Origin: Triticum aestivum
Taxonomy: Eukaryota > Streptophyta > Magnoliopsida > Poales > Poaceae
Length of the DNA stretch: 64,000 nt
NCBI RefSeq assembly: GCF_018294505.1
Contig: NC_057808.1
Coordinates: 226,731,684-226,795,683 of the forward strand
Direction of reading: 5' to 3'
Shown here: positions 42,987-53,584 of the stretch, one piece after another
Layout: each line of letters begins with the position of its first letter
Numbering within the stretch: the first letter of the stretch is position 1
Notes under the pieces: generated by a model
Databases searched by the model: none
Told to the model about the DNA's origin: nothing
What the model saw: the letters and a program-made list of their open reading frames with translations, nothing else
Translations under genes and position numbers: made by a program

Positions 42987-43535
42987 TAGTACTCTTTGTT
43001 TTGTTTAATTAAGAGCACTGGTCTTTAATTTGTTAGAGTAATGTTTAGGTTAGCTAGCTCTGTTTAATTGCTGAACTTGCTTGATTAAGAAGTGTGGGTG
43101 TGCTGTAGTCTCCTTTGTGTACCCAAATTATGCAATGACGTGGATGACCACTGTAACCATGGAAATTCGAACCAAACTTTTGACGTTCAAACTCATCACA
43201 CACGGGTGAAGCTATCTGAATCGTTTGTGATGTCCACATATCGTACACAGTTCTGAATAAGGGACCGTGTCTGATGACACTTTGCGCGCCAGTTTTTTGG
43301 GTGAAGCGATTCCAAATTTTCAGCTTCCGCGGAAATATCTACCTCCCCGCCCCCTCCCCCTTACCAAAAGCCACATTTCCCCCTCTTTCCGCCTTCCTTT
43401 CCAAGTTGAAACCTTCACTCCTTGCTTGCAGCGCCGCCTCCTCATCGGCGACCCTCCTTCATGCTGCTCGGCCTCGTCTATCCAGGCAGGTAATCCACAC
43501 CCGACCCCCATCCTCCTCCTCCTTCCACATCCCAC
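42987..43535. other. Spacer with a possible 5' exon
   Basis: 43080-43270 contains CACACGGGTGAAG and TCGTTTGTGATG, diverged copies of the motifs at 39150-39340. 43330-43490 is pyrimidine-rich and ends CAGGCAG|GTAATC, which could be a 5' exon with a splice donor at 43492 for the next small ORF. Not proven. Confidence 0.35.
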
Positions 43536-43757
43536 ATGCCTCGACCGCCGGCGCGAGCGCGGCACCTTCCACCCAAATTACCGACCCCTCCACCAAATAA
43601 GTGTCGGCCTAAGCCATGGTGCACACAGTATAGCCAGGATCTCAAGGAGCATTTAGCAGCGGAGAAGCAAATCGCGGCCGCATGCGCGGATGAGGTCGCG
43701 ATGGCTGCCATTCGTGCCAACCCCGAGATCTTGGAGGAGCACCTTGCCATTTTCTAG
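43536..43757 (+). CDS. Small hypothetical protein (73 residues)
   Basis: ATG at 43536. The N-terminal half is Pro/Arg-rich (MPRPPARARHLPPKLPTPPP). The C-terminal half is a helix-like segment (SQDLKEHLAAEKQIAAACAD, MAAIRANPEILEEHLAIF). It ends at a TAG at 43755-43757. It may be a complete short protein or the last exon of a captured gene. No domain is recognised. The Ala-rich helical character recalls the ORFs at 38003 and 42374. Confidence 0.4.
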   Translation: MPRPPARARHLPPKLPTPPPNKCRPKPWCTQYSQDLKEHLAAEKQIAAACADEVAMAAIRANPEILEEHLAIF

Positions 43758-43889
43758 CTACGCCGATTAAGCATGATCGGTTTACCCGTTGCGTGTGCTG
43801 CTCCTGCCTTTCCTTAAAAAATTCTAGTGAATTGTGCTATCTAATTTTACCATGCAATCTGTTGCTCTAGTGTATATGTTCTATATGTC

Positions 43890-44570
43890 GTGCAGTGTGG
43901 TGCTCACTTATTAACTATTTTGTTAATTAGTTTTCGTCTACAGTTAACTGTTTGGTTCAATTATGCAAATGTGATGTTCAATTCTTCAGGCTGCAATTTT
44001 GTATTGTCTTCCATGTGAGAAATAAATCGAATTTATCTTTACAAAATACATGAGAAATGAATACAATTGCTATATTTCCAAGTTGTCAAGCATGCTTGGT
44101 TTGGTTATACATTGTGCAATGTGGTGCTCAGTTAACATTTGGTTCATTTGTGTTTTGGTGTTTAGTTAACTGTTTGGTTCAATTCTGCAATGCGATGTTC
44201 AGTAGTTCTGGGTGCATTCTGTTATTGTATACCATGTGCAGAATAAATTGAATTTGGCTGTAGTAAATACATGAGAAACAAATACAATTGCTACAATTGG
44301 TTGTAGTTAACTGTTTGGTTAACTGTCTGATCTTCTATTAGGAGTATGTTATATTGTGCAATGTGGTGTTCAGTTAATGTTTGGTTCATTTGTTGTGGTG
44401 TTTAGTTAACTGCTTGGTTCAATTCTGCAATGCGATGTCCAATTGTCGTGGGTAGAATTTTGTATTGTTGTGCATGTGAGGAATAAATTGAATTTGGCTG
44501 CACTTAATACATGAGAAACATATACAAGTGCTATATTTCCTAGTTCTTAATTATGCTGGGTTTGGATAAA
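43890..44570 (+). repeat. Three tandem units of about 230 bp
   Basis: Shared landmarks are GTGCA(A/G)TGTGGTG(C/T)TCA, AGTTAACTG(T/C)TTGGTTCAATT, TGCAATGCGATGT, GGAATAAATTGAATTTGGCTG-like and AATACATGAGAAA. They begin near 43895, 44112 and 44355. They lie upstream of the B3 pseudogene and may form part of its first intron. Confidence 0.7.
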
Positions 44571-44697
44571 TGGGTTTTCCGTGTGACCTGAATTAATCTG
44601 ATGAATCTGCAATGTGCTTATTTTTCATCAACATATTTTACTGATAGCATGCGAACCCTTACTTAACCTGATGACTAACTACCTTATATGTGTTGCA

Positions 44698-45352
44698 GGG
44701 AAACAATGGGAAGCATTGAGGTTTACAATCGAGGTTAGCACGTGCATGGTCCGTTCTCTAATAGCACATTTTTGTGCAATTGTAGGAACCATTCTAATAT
44801 TTTGGTTTTTAACAATTTGGTCTTGCACATGTAGGTCCTGCTCAGAGGTTTTGACCCATTGTTCGACCCTTTTTGCATATGGGGAAATGAGTTGTCCATG
44901 AATACCAATCAAATCAAGAAACTCAGAAATATTGTTAGGATAAAGAAATTAGCGACAAAAAACAACAAGATGTTTGTCTGCACAATGAAGAAGACATCGG
45001 TTCACTACAAGATGGTACTAACTATTATACCTTGCCTTTTTTTATTCCTTTGCCCCATTTCAAATATAGAGAAGATATTTATGCACATCCTTGTTTTCAG
45101 GCCTTTCCAAAGCAGTTCACTGATGATTACCTCTCAAACCACCTCTATGGTCAGGAGGCGAGGAAGGTTTTCATACAACACCCACGATTCAATATTGAAG
45201 TGTTCCTGAAGAGAACGAAGGGCGGACGGTCAATCATCCACAGGCACTGACCTAAAGTTGCAAAGACCTTCAACATGAATGAAGGCTCAATATTCGCCTT
45301 CCGCTTCAGCAATTTTCCAAATGAGATGCATCTGTCTATATACCATCTATGA
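44698..45352 (+). pseudogene. B3-domain protein gene, three exons, one nonsense change
   Basis: Three exons with AG/GT borders keep one frame: 44698-44733, 44835-45014 and 45101-45352. Introns end in TTGCAG, ATGTAG and TTTTCAG. The last exon is the DNA-binding B3 fold of plant transcription factors: AFPKQFTDDYLSNHLYGQEA, FNIEVFLKRTKGGRSIIHRH, then PKVAKTFNMNEGSIFAFRFS and EMHLSIYHL. A TGA at 45248-45250 stands exactly where B3 domains have a conserved Trp (W-x-K-V), so one base change (TGG to TGA) ended the gene. The first exon is not defined. It lies in the gene-fragment-rich region and may be transposon cargo. Confidence 0.75.
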
Positions 45353-45810
45353 TGCTAATTTTGAAAGGTTCTACATGTTTATGTGGAACTTGGTGTTGGT
45401 GCAGTTGTGTAATGGGGTAGCTGAGTGCTGAAGCTATATCATGTTTTACTCTGATGTATTTCAATTATGAAATTCTGCTTCCTTAATATGGAAATGAAAT
45501 ATATTGTCTGCTTAATATGAATGTCAATTAGATTAATAAATGAATTATTAATAACAGGGCAATTAGCCTGCTAATGGCGAATCAGCCTGCTAATTGGGTT
45601 TTGATATTGCAAAGGTTATTGAAAAAATACCGTGGGCGATGACCTCAGGAAACACACACAGTTTCTAGGAATAAACCGGGTTGGATCAATGAAGAATCAC
45701 ACACGACTTTCTCTTGAAAACTGTTTGCGTTAGGCCACCTTGCGCAAACGTTTACCACATAAAAACTCTATGTGATGGACAGCCTTTGCCACACAGTTTG
45801 TTCTACGGAC
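45353..45810. other. 3' flank of the B3 pseudogene and repeat end
   Basis: 45353-45560 looks like a 3' untranslated region, AT-rich. 45600-45810 has GTTTGCGTTAGGCCACCTTG and CGCAAACGTTTACCACA, related to the CGTTTGCG motifs at 39150-39340 but partly inverted. The stretch ends where the Athila-type LTR begins; the last five bases are CGGAC. Confidence 0.4.
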
Positions 45811-47212
45811 TGATAACCCACAAGTATAGGGGGTCACAACAGTTTTCAAGGGTAGAGTATTCAACCCAAATTTATTGATTCGACACAAGGGGAGCCAAAG
45901 AATATTCTCAAGTATTAGCAGTTGAGTTGTCAATTCAACCACACCTGGAAAACTTAATATCTGCAGCAAAGTATTTAGTAGCAAAGTAATATGGAAGTAA
46001 TGGTAATGGCGGCAAAAGTAACAGTAGCAGTTTTGTACTAATTGTAACAGTGGCAACGGTAAAGTAACTAAGCAAAGATCAATATGTGAAAAGCTCGTAG
46101 GCATTGGATCTGTGATGGATAATTATGTCGGATGCGATTCCTCATGAAACAGTTATAACATAGGGTGAAACAGAACTAGCTCCAATTCATCAATGTAATG
46201 TAGGCATGTATTCCGAATATAGTCATACGTGCTTATGGAAAAGAACTTGCATGACATCTTTTGTCCTACCCTCCCGTGGCAGCGGGGTCCTATCGGAAAC
46301 AAAGGGATATTAAGGCCTCCTTTTAATAGAGTACCGGACCAAAGCATTAACACTTAGTGAATACATGAACTCCTCAAACTACGTTCATCACCGGGAGTGG
46401 TCCCAATTATTGTCACTTCGGGGTTACCGGTTCATAACACATAGTAGGTGACTAATGACTTGCAAGATAGAATTAAGAACTCACATATATTCATGAAAAC
46501 ATAATAGGTTCAGATCTGAAGTCATGGCACTCGGGACCTAGTGATAAGCATTAAGCATAGCAAAGTCATAGCAACATCAATCTCAGAACATAATGGATAC
46601 TAGGGATCAAACCCTAACAAAACTAACTCGATTACATGATAAATCTCATCCAACCCATCACCGTCCAGCAAGCCTATGATGAAATTACTCACGCACGGCG
46701 GTGAACATCATGAAATTGGTGATGGGGGATGGTTGATGATGACGACGGCGACGGATTCCCCTCTCCGGAGCCCCGAACGGACTCCAGATCAGCCCTCCCG
46801 AGAGAGATTAGGGCTTGGCGGCGGCTCCGTATCATAAAACGCGATGAATCCTTCTCGCTGATATTTTCTCCCCAAACGTGAATATATGGAGTTGGAGTTG
46901 AGGTCGATGGAGCCTCAGGGGGCCCACGAGGCACGGGGCGCGCCCCAGGGGGTGGGCGCGCCCTCCACCCTCGTGGACAGGGTGTGGGCCCCCTAGTGTT
47001 GATTCTTTCGCCAGTATTTTTTATTTATTCCAAAAATATTCTCCGTGAAGTTTCAGGTCATTCCGAGAACTTTTATTTCTGCACAAAAATAACACCATGG
47101 CAATTCTGCTGAAAACAACGTCAGTCCGGGTTAGTTCCAATCAAATCATGCAAGTTAGAGTCCAAACAAGGGCAAAAGTGTTTGGAAAAGTAGATACGTT
47201 GGAGATGTATCA
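45811..47212 (-). repeat. 3' LTR of the Athila-type element
   Basis: 1402 bp, from TGATACATCTCCAACGTATC at 47212 (minus strand) to ATCA at 45811. The left 340 bases match 62255-62623. It carries the GC-rich dyad near 46918-46978 (CCACGAGG...CCTCGTGG, with GGGCGCGCC twice) and a weak TATA-like CCATATATTC at about 46890-46899. Confidence 0.92.
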
Positions 47213-47226
47213 ACTCCCCCAAGCTT
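47213..47226 (-). promoter_or_regulatory. Polypurine tract of the Athila-type element
   Basis: The minus strand reads AAGCTTGGGGGAGT directly before the LTR start. A second copy of AAGCTTGGGGGAGT occurs at 49211-49224. Confidence 0.75.
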
Positions 47227-49245
47227 AAACCTTTGCTTGTCTTCAAGCAATTCAGTTGACAGACTGAAAGTGACAAAGAAAAACTTATACAAACTCTGTT
47301 TGATCTTGTTGTTGCAAATATGTAAAGCCAGCATTCAAGTTTCAGCAAAGATTATGAACTAACCATATTTACAATAACATTTAGGTCTCATGTTTACTCA
47401 AATCAATGGCATAATCAACTAGCAAGCAACAATAATAAATCTCGGATGACAACACTTTCTCAAAACAATCATAATATGATATAACAAGATGGTATCTCGC
47501 TAGCCCTTTCTGAGACCGCAAAACATAAATGCAGAGCACCTCTGAAGATCAAGGACTAACTAGACATTGTAATTCATGATAAAAGAGATCCAGTCACAGT
47601 CATACTCAATGTAAACTAATAGTAATGCATGCAAATGACAGCGGTGCTCTCCAACTGGTGCTTTTTAAAAAGAGGGTGATGACTCAACATAAAAGTAAAT
47701 AGATAGGCCCTTCGCAGAGGGAAGCAGAGATTTGTAGAGGTTCCAGAGCTCGAGTTTTGAAATAGAGATAAATAATATTTTGAGTGCATACTTTTATTAT
47801 CAACATAACAACCAAGAGATCTTGATATCTTCCATGCTACACACATTATAGGCGGTTCCCAAGCAGAATGGTAAAGTTTATACTCCCCCACCACCAACAA
47901 GCATCAATCCATGGCTTGCCTGAAACAACGGGTGCCTCCAACTAACAACAGTCCTGGGGGAGTTTTGTTTGCAATTATTTTGATTTGAGCATGGGACTGG
48001 GCATCCCGGTTACCAGCCATTTTCTCGTGAATGAGGAGCGGAGTCCACTCCTCGTGAGAATAACCCACCTAGCATGGAAGATATAGACAGCCCTAGTTGA
48101 TACATCAGCTATTCGAGCATACAAAACAGAATTTCATTTGAAGGTTTAGAGTTTGGCACATACAAATTTACTTGGAACGGCAGGTAGATAACACATATAG
48201 GAAGGTATGGTGGACTCATATGGAATAACTTTGGGGTTTATGGAAGTGGATGCACAAGCAGTATTCCCGCTTAGTACAAGTGAAGGTTAGAAAGAGTCTG
48301 GGAAGCGACCAACTAGAGAGCGACAACAGTCATGAACATGCATTAAAATTAATCAACACTGAGTGCAAGCATGGGTAGGATATAATTCACCATGAACATA
48401 AATATCGTGGAGGCTATGTTGATTTTTTTTCAACTACATGCGTGAACATGTGCCAAGTCAAGCCACTCGAATGATTCAAAGGAGGATACCACCCTATCAT
48501 ACCACATCACAACCATTTTAATAGCATGTTGGCACGCAAGGTAAACCATTATAAATTCCTAGCTAATTAAGCATGGCATGAGCAACTATAATCTCTAATT
48601 GTCATTGCAAACATGTTTTACTCATAATAGGCTGAATTAGGAACGATGAACTAATCATATTTACAAAAACAAGATAGTTCGAGTTCATACCAGCTTCTCT
48701 CATCTCAATCAGTTCATCATATATCATCATTATTGCCTTTCACTCGCACGACCGAACGGTGTGGATAATAATAATAGTGCACGTGCATTGGACTAAGCTG
48801 GAATCTGCAAGCATTTAATACAAGGGAGAAGACAAGGTAATATGGGCTCTTTGTTAAATTAACAATAATGCATATGAAATCCACTCAACATTTTCATTAT
48901 GGTCTTCTCCTTTCGACCCCCAAAGAAAAGAAAAGAAATGAAACTATTTACAGGGAAAGCTCCCAACAAGCAAAAGAAGAACGAGAAATCTTTTTGGGTT
49001 TTCTTTTAATTACTACTACTACAGGCATGGAAAGTAAACTAGGTAAAAACTACAACTAATTTTTTTTGGTTTTTCTTAAGGTTATTAAAACACACAAGAA
49101 GAAGCTCGGAAAAGAAAATAAACTAGCATGGGTAGTACAATGAAAAAGTATGAGCACCGACAACTGGCATGAGTGTGTGAAGATGAATGTAATGTCAGTG
49201 AGAAATACGTACTCCCCCAAGCTTAGGCTTTTGGCCTAAGTTGGT
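47213..49245 (-). other. 3' noncoding region of the Athila-type element
   Basis: Two kilobases without a coherent frame between the ORF-1-like gene and the 3' LTR. It shares landmarks with the interior of the element at 2010-9045, such as ATAGGCCCTTCGCAGA followed by GGAAGCAGAG (47700-47728) and TATGGTGGACTC (48207). A long noncoding stretch in this place is usual for Athila-type elements. Confidence 0.7.
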
Positions 49246-49515
49246 CTATGCCCATGGATCAAAGTGGTCCTCTCCAGTGTACTGAGGAGGATCCTCGGGG
49301 TGCCACTGGTTAGCGAGCTCTTGCGGATCCCACTGATAAATAGACTACTGATATGGATCAGGAGATGGCTCAGGCTCAGGCTCTGGGGATCGTATTCGCT
49401 CCCAATATGCATAAATGTCATCGGGCATGATGATGTATGTGCCTGAATAAATGTTAAACAAAGAAGGTGCAGGCAGGGTAATAATCTGACAAGTATTTTC
49501 ACTGAATACCAGGTT
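49246..49515 (-). pseudogene. ATHILA ORF-1-like gene, C-terminal part
   Basis: Continues the frame of 57865-58672 across the nested insertion: after the shared codons at the target duplication it reads YNLVFSENTCQIITLPAPSL, IYSGTYIIMPDDIYAYWERI, then a Pro/Glu repeat (SPEPEPEPSPDPYQ). A TAG at 49345-49347 probably replaces a Gln codon; beyond it the same frame goes on (WDPQELANQWHPEDPPQYTG) to a TAG at 49246-49248. The product's role is unknown. Confidence 0.75.
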
Positions 49516-49520
49516 ATAAA

Positions 49521-50415
49521 TGTCAGATCACGGGTTCCGGCAAAACCCTCGAGGTTCGAACACTGGGGTGCGCACGAAGATTTCCTCCCTACCGATCCAT
49601 GCCCTAGCTCGCTAAGATCTCGCGGACGAACTCGACGAACTCACGACACGAAAGACACAAGATTTATACTGGTTCGGGCCACCGTTGCGGTGTAATACCC
49701 TACTCCAGTGTGGTGGTGGTGGATTTCCTCTTGGGTTGATGATGAACAGTACAAGGGGAAGAACAGCCTCCGGAGGTTGAGGTGTTCTTGTGCTCAGTGT
49801 GTGGCTAAGGGTTGAGTGAGATGCCTCTCCATCCGTCCCCTCTATGGTGGTGGCTAGCTCTACTTATATAGGCCCTGGTCCTCTCCCCAAATATTGAGTG
49901 GGAAGGGAGCCAACAACGGCCAATTTGAAAGGGGGCAGCTAGTACAGCTTATCCTGACAAAAGCGGTCTTCGCCTGCAAAAGGCTCTGGTGGTGACGCCG
50001 CCTTGGGCTCCATGGTGACCTCCGTCTTGCCGTCCTGCTGGTCTTGGTCTCGTTGCACTGATATGGAAACCTTTGCTTGATGCCTCAGTACTCCGCGCCT
50101 GCGCTTGCCTCCTTAACGCCAAAGAGGAAACAAGGACACTACGCGCGCTGGCACCCGCCTGATCCTGATCGTCATGGCTCATGTCACGAGAACCTCGTGA
50201 GGTTTGCCTTGCCTTGATCTCTCTGCTCCTCGTGAGGCAGCCTGGTGAGGCCGCTCCTGAGGAGGTCTTGTGTCGTCCGCCTCGCGAGGCTTGGCCCCTC
50301 GCGAGGGTCTTGAATGCCTTGTCGATGAAGATGGGCCGTACATGCCTGCTAGCTCAGCCACGCCGTGCGCCGCAGGCAGGCAAGTCTGCGGACCCCCGTT
50401 CCCAGAACGCCGACA
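49521..50415 (-). repeat. 3' LTR of the nested Gypsy element
   Basis: 895 bp with ends TGTCAGATCACGGG and AACGCCGACA on the plus strand. It is nearly identical to the right LTR; the main difference is about 17 extra bases near 50283-50300 (GCTTGGCCCCTCGCGAG). TATA-like CTATATAAG lies at 49863-49871 on the minus strand. Confidence 0.93.
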
Positions 50416-50655
50416 ATAGCCTCGGGCCCAAGGTGCGCTCGGGCTTGGCTTCGAGGCGAAGCCAAAGGTCAAGTGCGGAGCGCCGCGGGCCCCAAAAGCC
50501 TACGGCCTTGGTCGACGCGTGGCGGTTGATTGGACGTGGGCGTCTCCGCTTCCCCACGCTGCCTCGGCAACTGCCTGACTTGACGAGTCCCTGCGACATG
50601 CAAGGAAAACCATCATTTCCTGTGATCGTGGGAGGCGCCGGTTGGCCTTCTTCCG

Positions 50656-50663
50656 CTATAAAT
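50656..50663 (+). promoter_or_regulatory. TATA box of the antisense ORF
   Basis: CTATAAAT lies 80 bases before the ATG at 50743 on the strand opposite to the element's own genes, followed by a pyrimidine-rich leader (CTTGCTTCTTCCTTCTCTGC). Confidence 0.65.
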
Positions 50664-50742
50664 GGGGAGGGGGCAGAGCCCCCGTCGCCCATCTCTTCCC
50701 AGTCCGCTTGCTTCTTCCTTCTCTGCTCCATCACCGGCTCCC

Positions 50743-51513
50743 ATGGCGCCGTCGAAGAGGTTCTCCACCGCAAAGAAGGAAAGGTCCCTCGCGAGGGGCC
50801 CGGCTCCCCGGCGCCCTAGCGGGGACGGGGCCGTCCCCGCAAGCACACCGCGACTTTCGCCGCGGCCCCCCGCTCCCGGGGTGGCGCCGCTGCACGTGGT
50901 AGGGGTCGCTCCGGTCGCGGCAGTCCTGTTGATGAAGGGAGACGTGTCGTGGTTGCGCGGCCTCCCCGGCCGCGCTTCCACTCGGCAGAGGTGCTGCCGG
51001 AGTTCATTGTCTGGTTGGAGGATCCGGCCGGCAACTGGTTTTAGCTTCCGCGCTTCTTCGTCGACGAGCTGCCAGCCTCTGGCACAGGCGGGCTCTGGCA
51101 GCAGGCCCTCCCGGGTCGTGGTTGAGGTCTCCGCCGCGGGCAACATAGCTCTGGCCCGAGGTTGGCAGACGTTCGCCCGCGCGCGCGGCCTGGGCAGGCG
51201 ATGCATCCTCCATTTCAAGTACGACGGTGATGCGACCCTCTATTTGAGGGTGTTTGGGGAAGATGGTCGCGGCGCCGGGTGCTGCCCCGAGATGAACGAC
51301 GGCGAGGAGGTGCTCGGCCTCGGCGACGGCCGCAACGAGGGTGAGGGCGAGCCCGCCGGCCGCGCCTCTTCCAGTTATGGTGGGTCTTCTCTTGGCGACA
51401 GCTCCAACATCGGCGGCTACGACCAGCCACCACGCTGTCGCGCTCGCTTCGAAGGTGGTAGTGGGTCGTCTCGTCGCAGCGCATCCATGAAGCACGAGGA
51501 GGGATCCGGCTAA
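50743..51513 (+). pseudogene. Antisense ORF with degenerate B3 domain in the Gypsy element
   Basis: ATG at 50743 (MAPSKRFSTAKKERSLARGP, basic). A B3-like DNA-binding fold is readable but in two frames. The first half (EVLPEFIVWLEDPAGNWF, a TAG, LPRFFVDELPASGTGGLW) lies near 50990-51105 in a shifted frame. The second half (AAGNIALARGWQTFARARGL, RRCILHFKYDGDATLYLRVF, EDGRGAGCCPE) is back in the first frame near 51130-51290. The tail is Gly/Ser/Glu-rich and ends at TAA 51511-51513. It is convergent to the integrase gene, between it and the 3' LTR. Antisense extra ORFs at this place are known in Tat/Retand elements; a B3 domain there suggests host-gene capture. This copy is broken. Confidence 0.7.
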
Positions 51514-52370
51514 GCTCGGGACGTCGCCAAGGGCCTGCCCCCGTGGACTGCTGCAGGGGCGAGCGCCGCTTTTGAAGTGTTCTTCTTTTCCTTCCTGCAT
51601 CCAAAATGAAACCAGCATGGGCCCGGAGGGGCGTGTATCAAACTATGATTCCTCAATCACTTTGTTATGTTTGTTGTTTCTGTGCTGTGTCATTATTTTG
51701 TGTAGAGGTAACTTAGCTTGTCGCGTTTGGGGTAGCCTCCTCTTCACGAGGAACTTGTTTCCTCGTGCCCGTCCTGACTTGGCGGTCGCTCAGGATATGC
51801 AAAAAATTCGTTAGGAAGCTCGCTAGGAAACTTGTCATTCGCCCAAGCCTTGACCCAGCGCTTCGTATCGCGGTACCCGAGGGGCACAGATTAGGAGAGA
51901 TGCACCAGCTTGTGGGCTTGAACGAGGGTGCCTCGCGAAAAAGCAGGCGGAAGGCAGAGAGACGGAAAACGCTCGCGAGGGCACTGGCCTAGCCCCCTCA
52001 CGAGGTATGCGAGAGAGAGAGAACATAGGTAAACTAGAGTCGAAATAGTGGCAAAAGACGACGGAACCAAATCAGCTAGGAGCACCAGAAGCAAACTTCG
52101 ATTAAAAGAAGGCGAGCCAACTACGGAAAGCAAATGAAAAGCCGCGTCCGGCACCTAGTCTAGTCTTCAAGTCTTCTCACCAGCGCGGAGCTAAGTGCTA
52201 CCACTAGGCGTGGGAGGGAGCCCCCGAGGCCCGAGGGCGGCACTCCGGAGACTCCGGGGCGTGTACAACCCCACTCATTATTACGTGAGAGTGTCACGGG
52301 CGGCGATTCTTCACAAGCACCGGGCCTTCTTCACAGGCACTTGGCCTTTCTTCACAGGCATTGGGCCTTG
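51514..52370. other. Noncoding region between antisense ORF and integrase
   Basis: No coherent frame on either strand. It holds several CTCGCGAG/CTCACGAGG-type short repeats, also frequent in the LTR and in 52000-52020, and a GAGAGAGAGA run at 52011-52021. Confidence 0.5.
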
Positions 52371-52372
52371 CT

Positions 52373-53584
52373 TCATGGGTAGAACTTCCGGAGGTGCTGG
52401 ATGTTCCAGGCGTTCTGGATGGGAACCCCGTCCTGTGTCTCCAGGCACGCGGCGCCAGACCTGGAGACATGGACGACCCTGAACGGGCCCTCCCACATGG
52501 GGGAGAGCTTGTGCAGCCCTTCCCTGGAGAGGACCCGCCTCAGGACGAGGTCGCCTGCTTCGAGCGTCCTGGAGCGGATGTTGCGGCAGTGGTATCGCCG
52601 CAGCGCCTGCTTGTACCTTGCCGCTCTCAGTGCAGCCTCGCAGCAACGTTCCTCCCCCAGCACGAGGTCCATCCCCCGTGTGGCGTCCTGCTGTGTTTCA
52701 TCAAACGCCAGGACCCGTGCGGAGCAATGCTTGACCTAGTGAGGGAGGACCGCTTCGGTTACTTAGACGAGGAAGAACGGGGTCTCACCCATCGGCTTGG
52801 TGGCGGTGGTGCGGATGGACCACAGCATGGACTGGAGTTCATCGTGCGAGCCCCTGCCGCAGGCCTCGAGCTTCTTCTTGAAGGTCCTGGTCTTGAGGCC
52901 CCTCAGGACCTCTGCGTTGGCGCGTTCGGCTTGACCATTGCTCCTGGGGTGCGCCACCGAAGCGTAGCAGATCTGTGTTCCAAGGTTAGCACAGTATGTT
53001 TTGAAGAGGTTAGTAGTGAACTACGAGCCGTTGTCAGTGATGATGCGGTTGGGGACCCCGAAGCGGCTCACGAGACTCTTGATGAATTTGACCGTTGAAC
53101 CGGCTGGGATGGTGCGGACGGCTTGCACTTCCGCCCACTTGGTGAACTTGTCGATGGCGACGTAGAGGTAGCGGTAGCCACCAGGCGCTCGAGGGAACGG
53201 GCCCAAGATATCCAGCCCCCAGACCGCGAACGGCCATGTGAGTGGGATGGTCTGGAGGCCTTGAGCCGGCTGATGGATCTGCTTGGCGTGCACCTGGCAG
53301 GCTTCGCAGGACTTCACAAGATCAGCTGCGTCGTTCAGCGCCGTGGGCCAGTAGAATCCACTGCGGAATACCTTGCCGACGAGGGTCCGTGATGACGAGT
53401 GATGCCCGCAGTCCCCGCCGTGTATGTCAATTAGCAACTCCTTCCCCTGGTCCCTGGAAATGCAACGCAATGAAAAATCATTTGGTTGCTTCCTGTACAA
53501 CTCACCGTCCTGGATGCAGTATGTCGTGGCTTGCCGGGCCACGTGCTCTGCGTCCTCCTCCTTCTCCGGCAATGCCCCTTGCAT
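52373..53584 (-). pseudogene. Gypsy integrase, broken
   Basis: Part 1 (53021-53584): a zinc-binding region (HGGDCGHHSSSRTL, SCEACQVHAK) and core with WGLDILGPFPRAPGG and IDKFTKWAEV, reaching the second Asp in RIITDNGS before a stop. Part 2 (52763-52957) carries AHPRSNGQAERANAEVLRGL with the catalytic Glu. Part 3 (52373-52672) is the C-terminal region (LRRVLSREGLHKLSPMWEGP, GDLVLRRV) ending LRKFYP. Stops and frameshifts separate the parts. The D-D-E residues themselves are all still encoded. Confidence 0.88.

Noticed and set aside
49949..50819. Several frames across and near the 3' LTR of the nested Gypsy element
   Set aside because: They cross the LTR border and have no counterpart in the other LTR's flank; only the B3-bearing frame from 50743 has recognisable content.
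50743..51290. Possibility that the antisense B3 frame is a functional host gene
   Set aside because: The two halves of the fold lie in different frames with a TAG between them, and the whole lies within a retrotransposon bounded by a target duplication.
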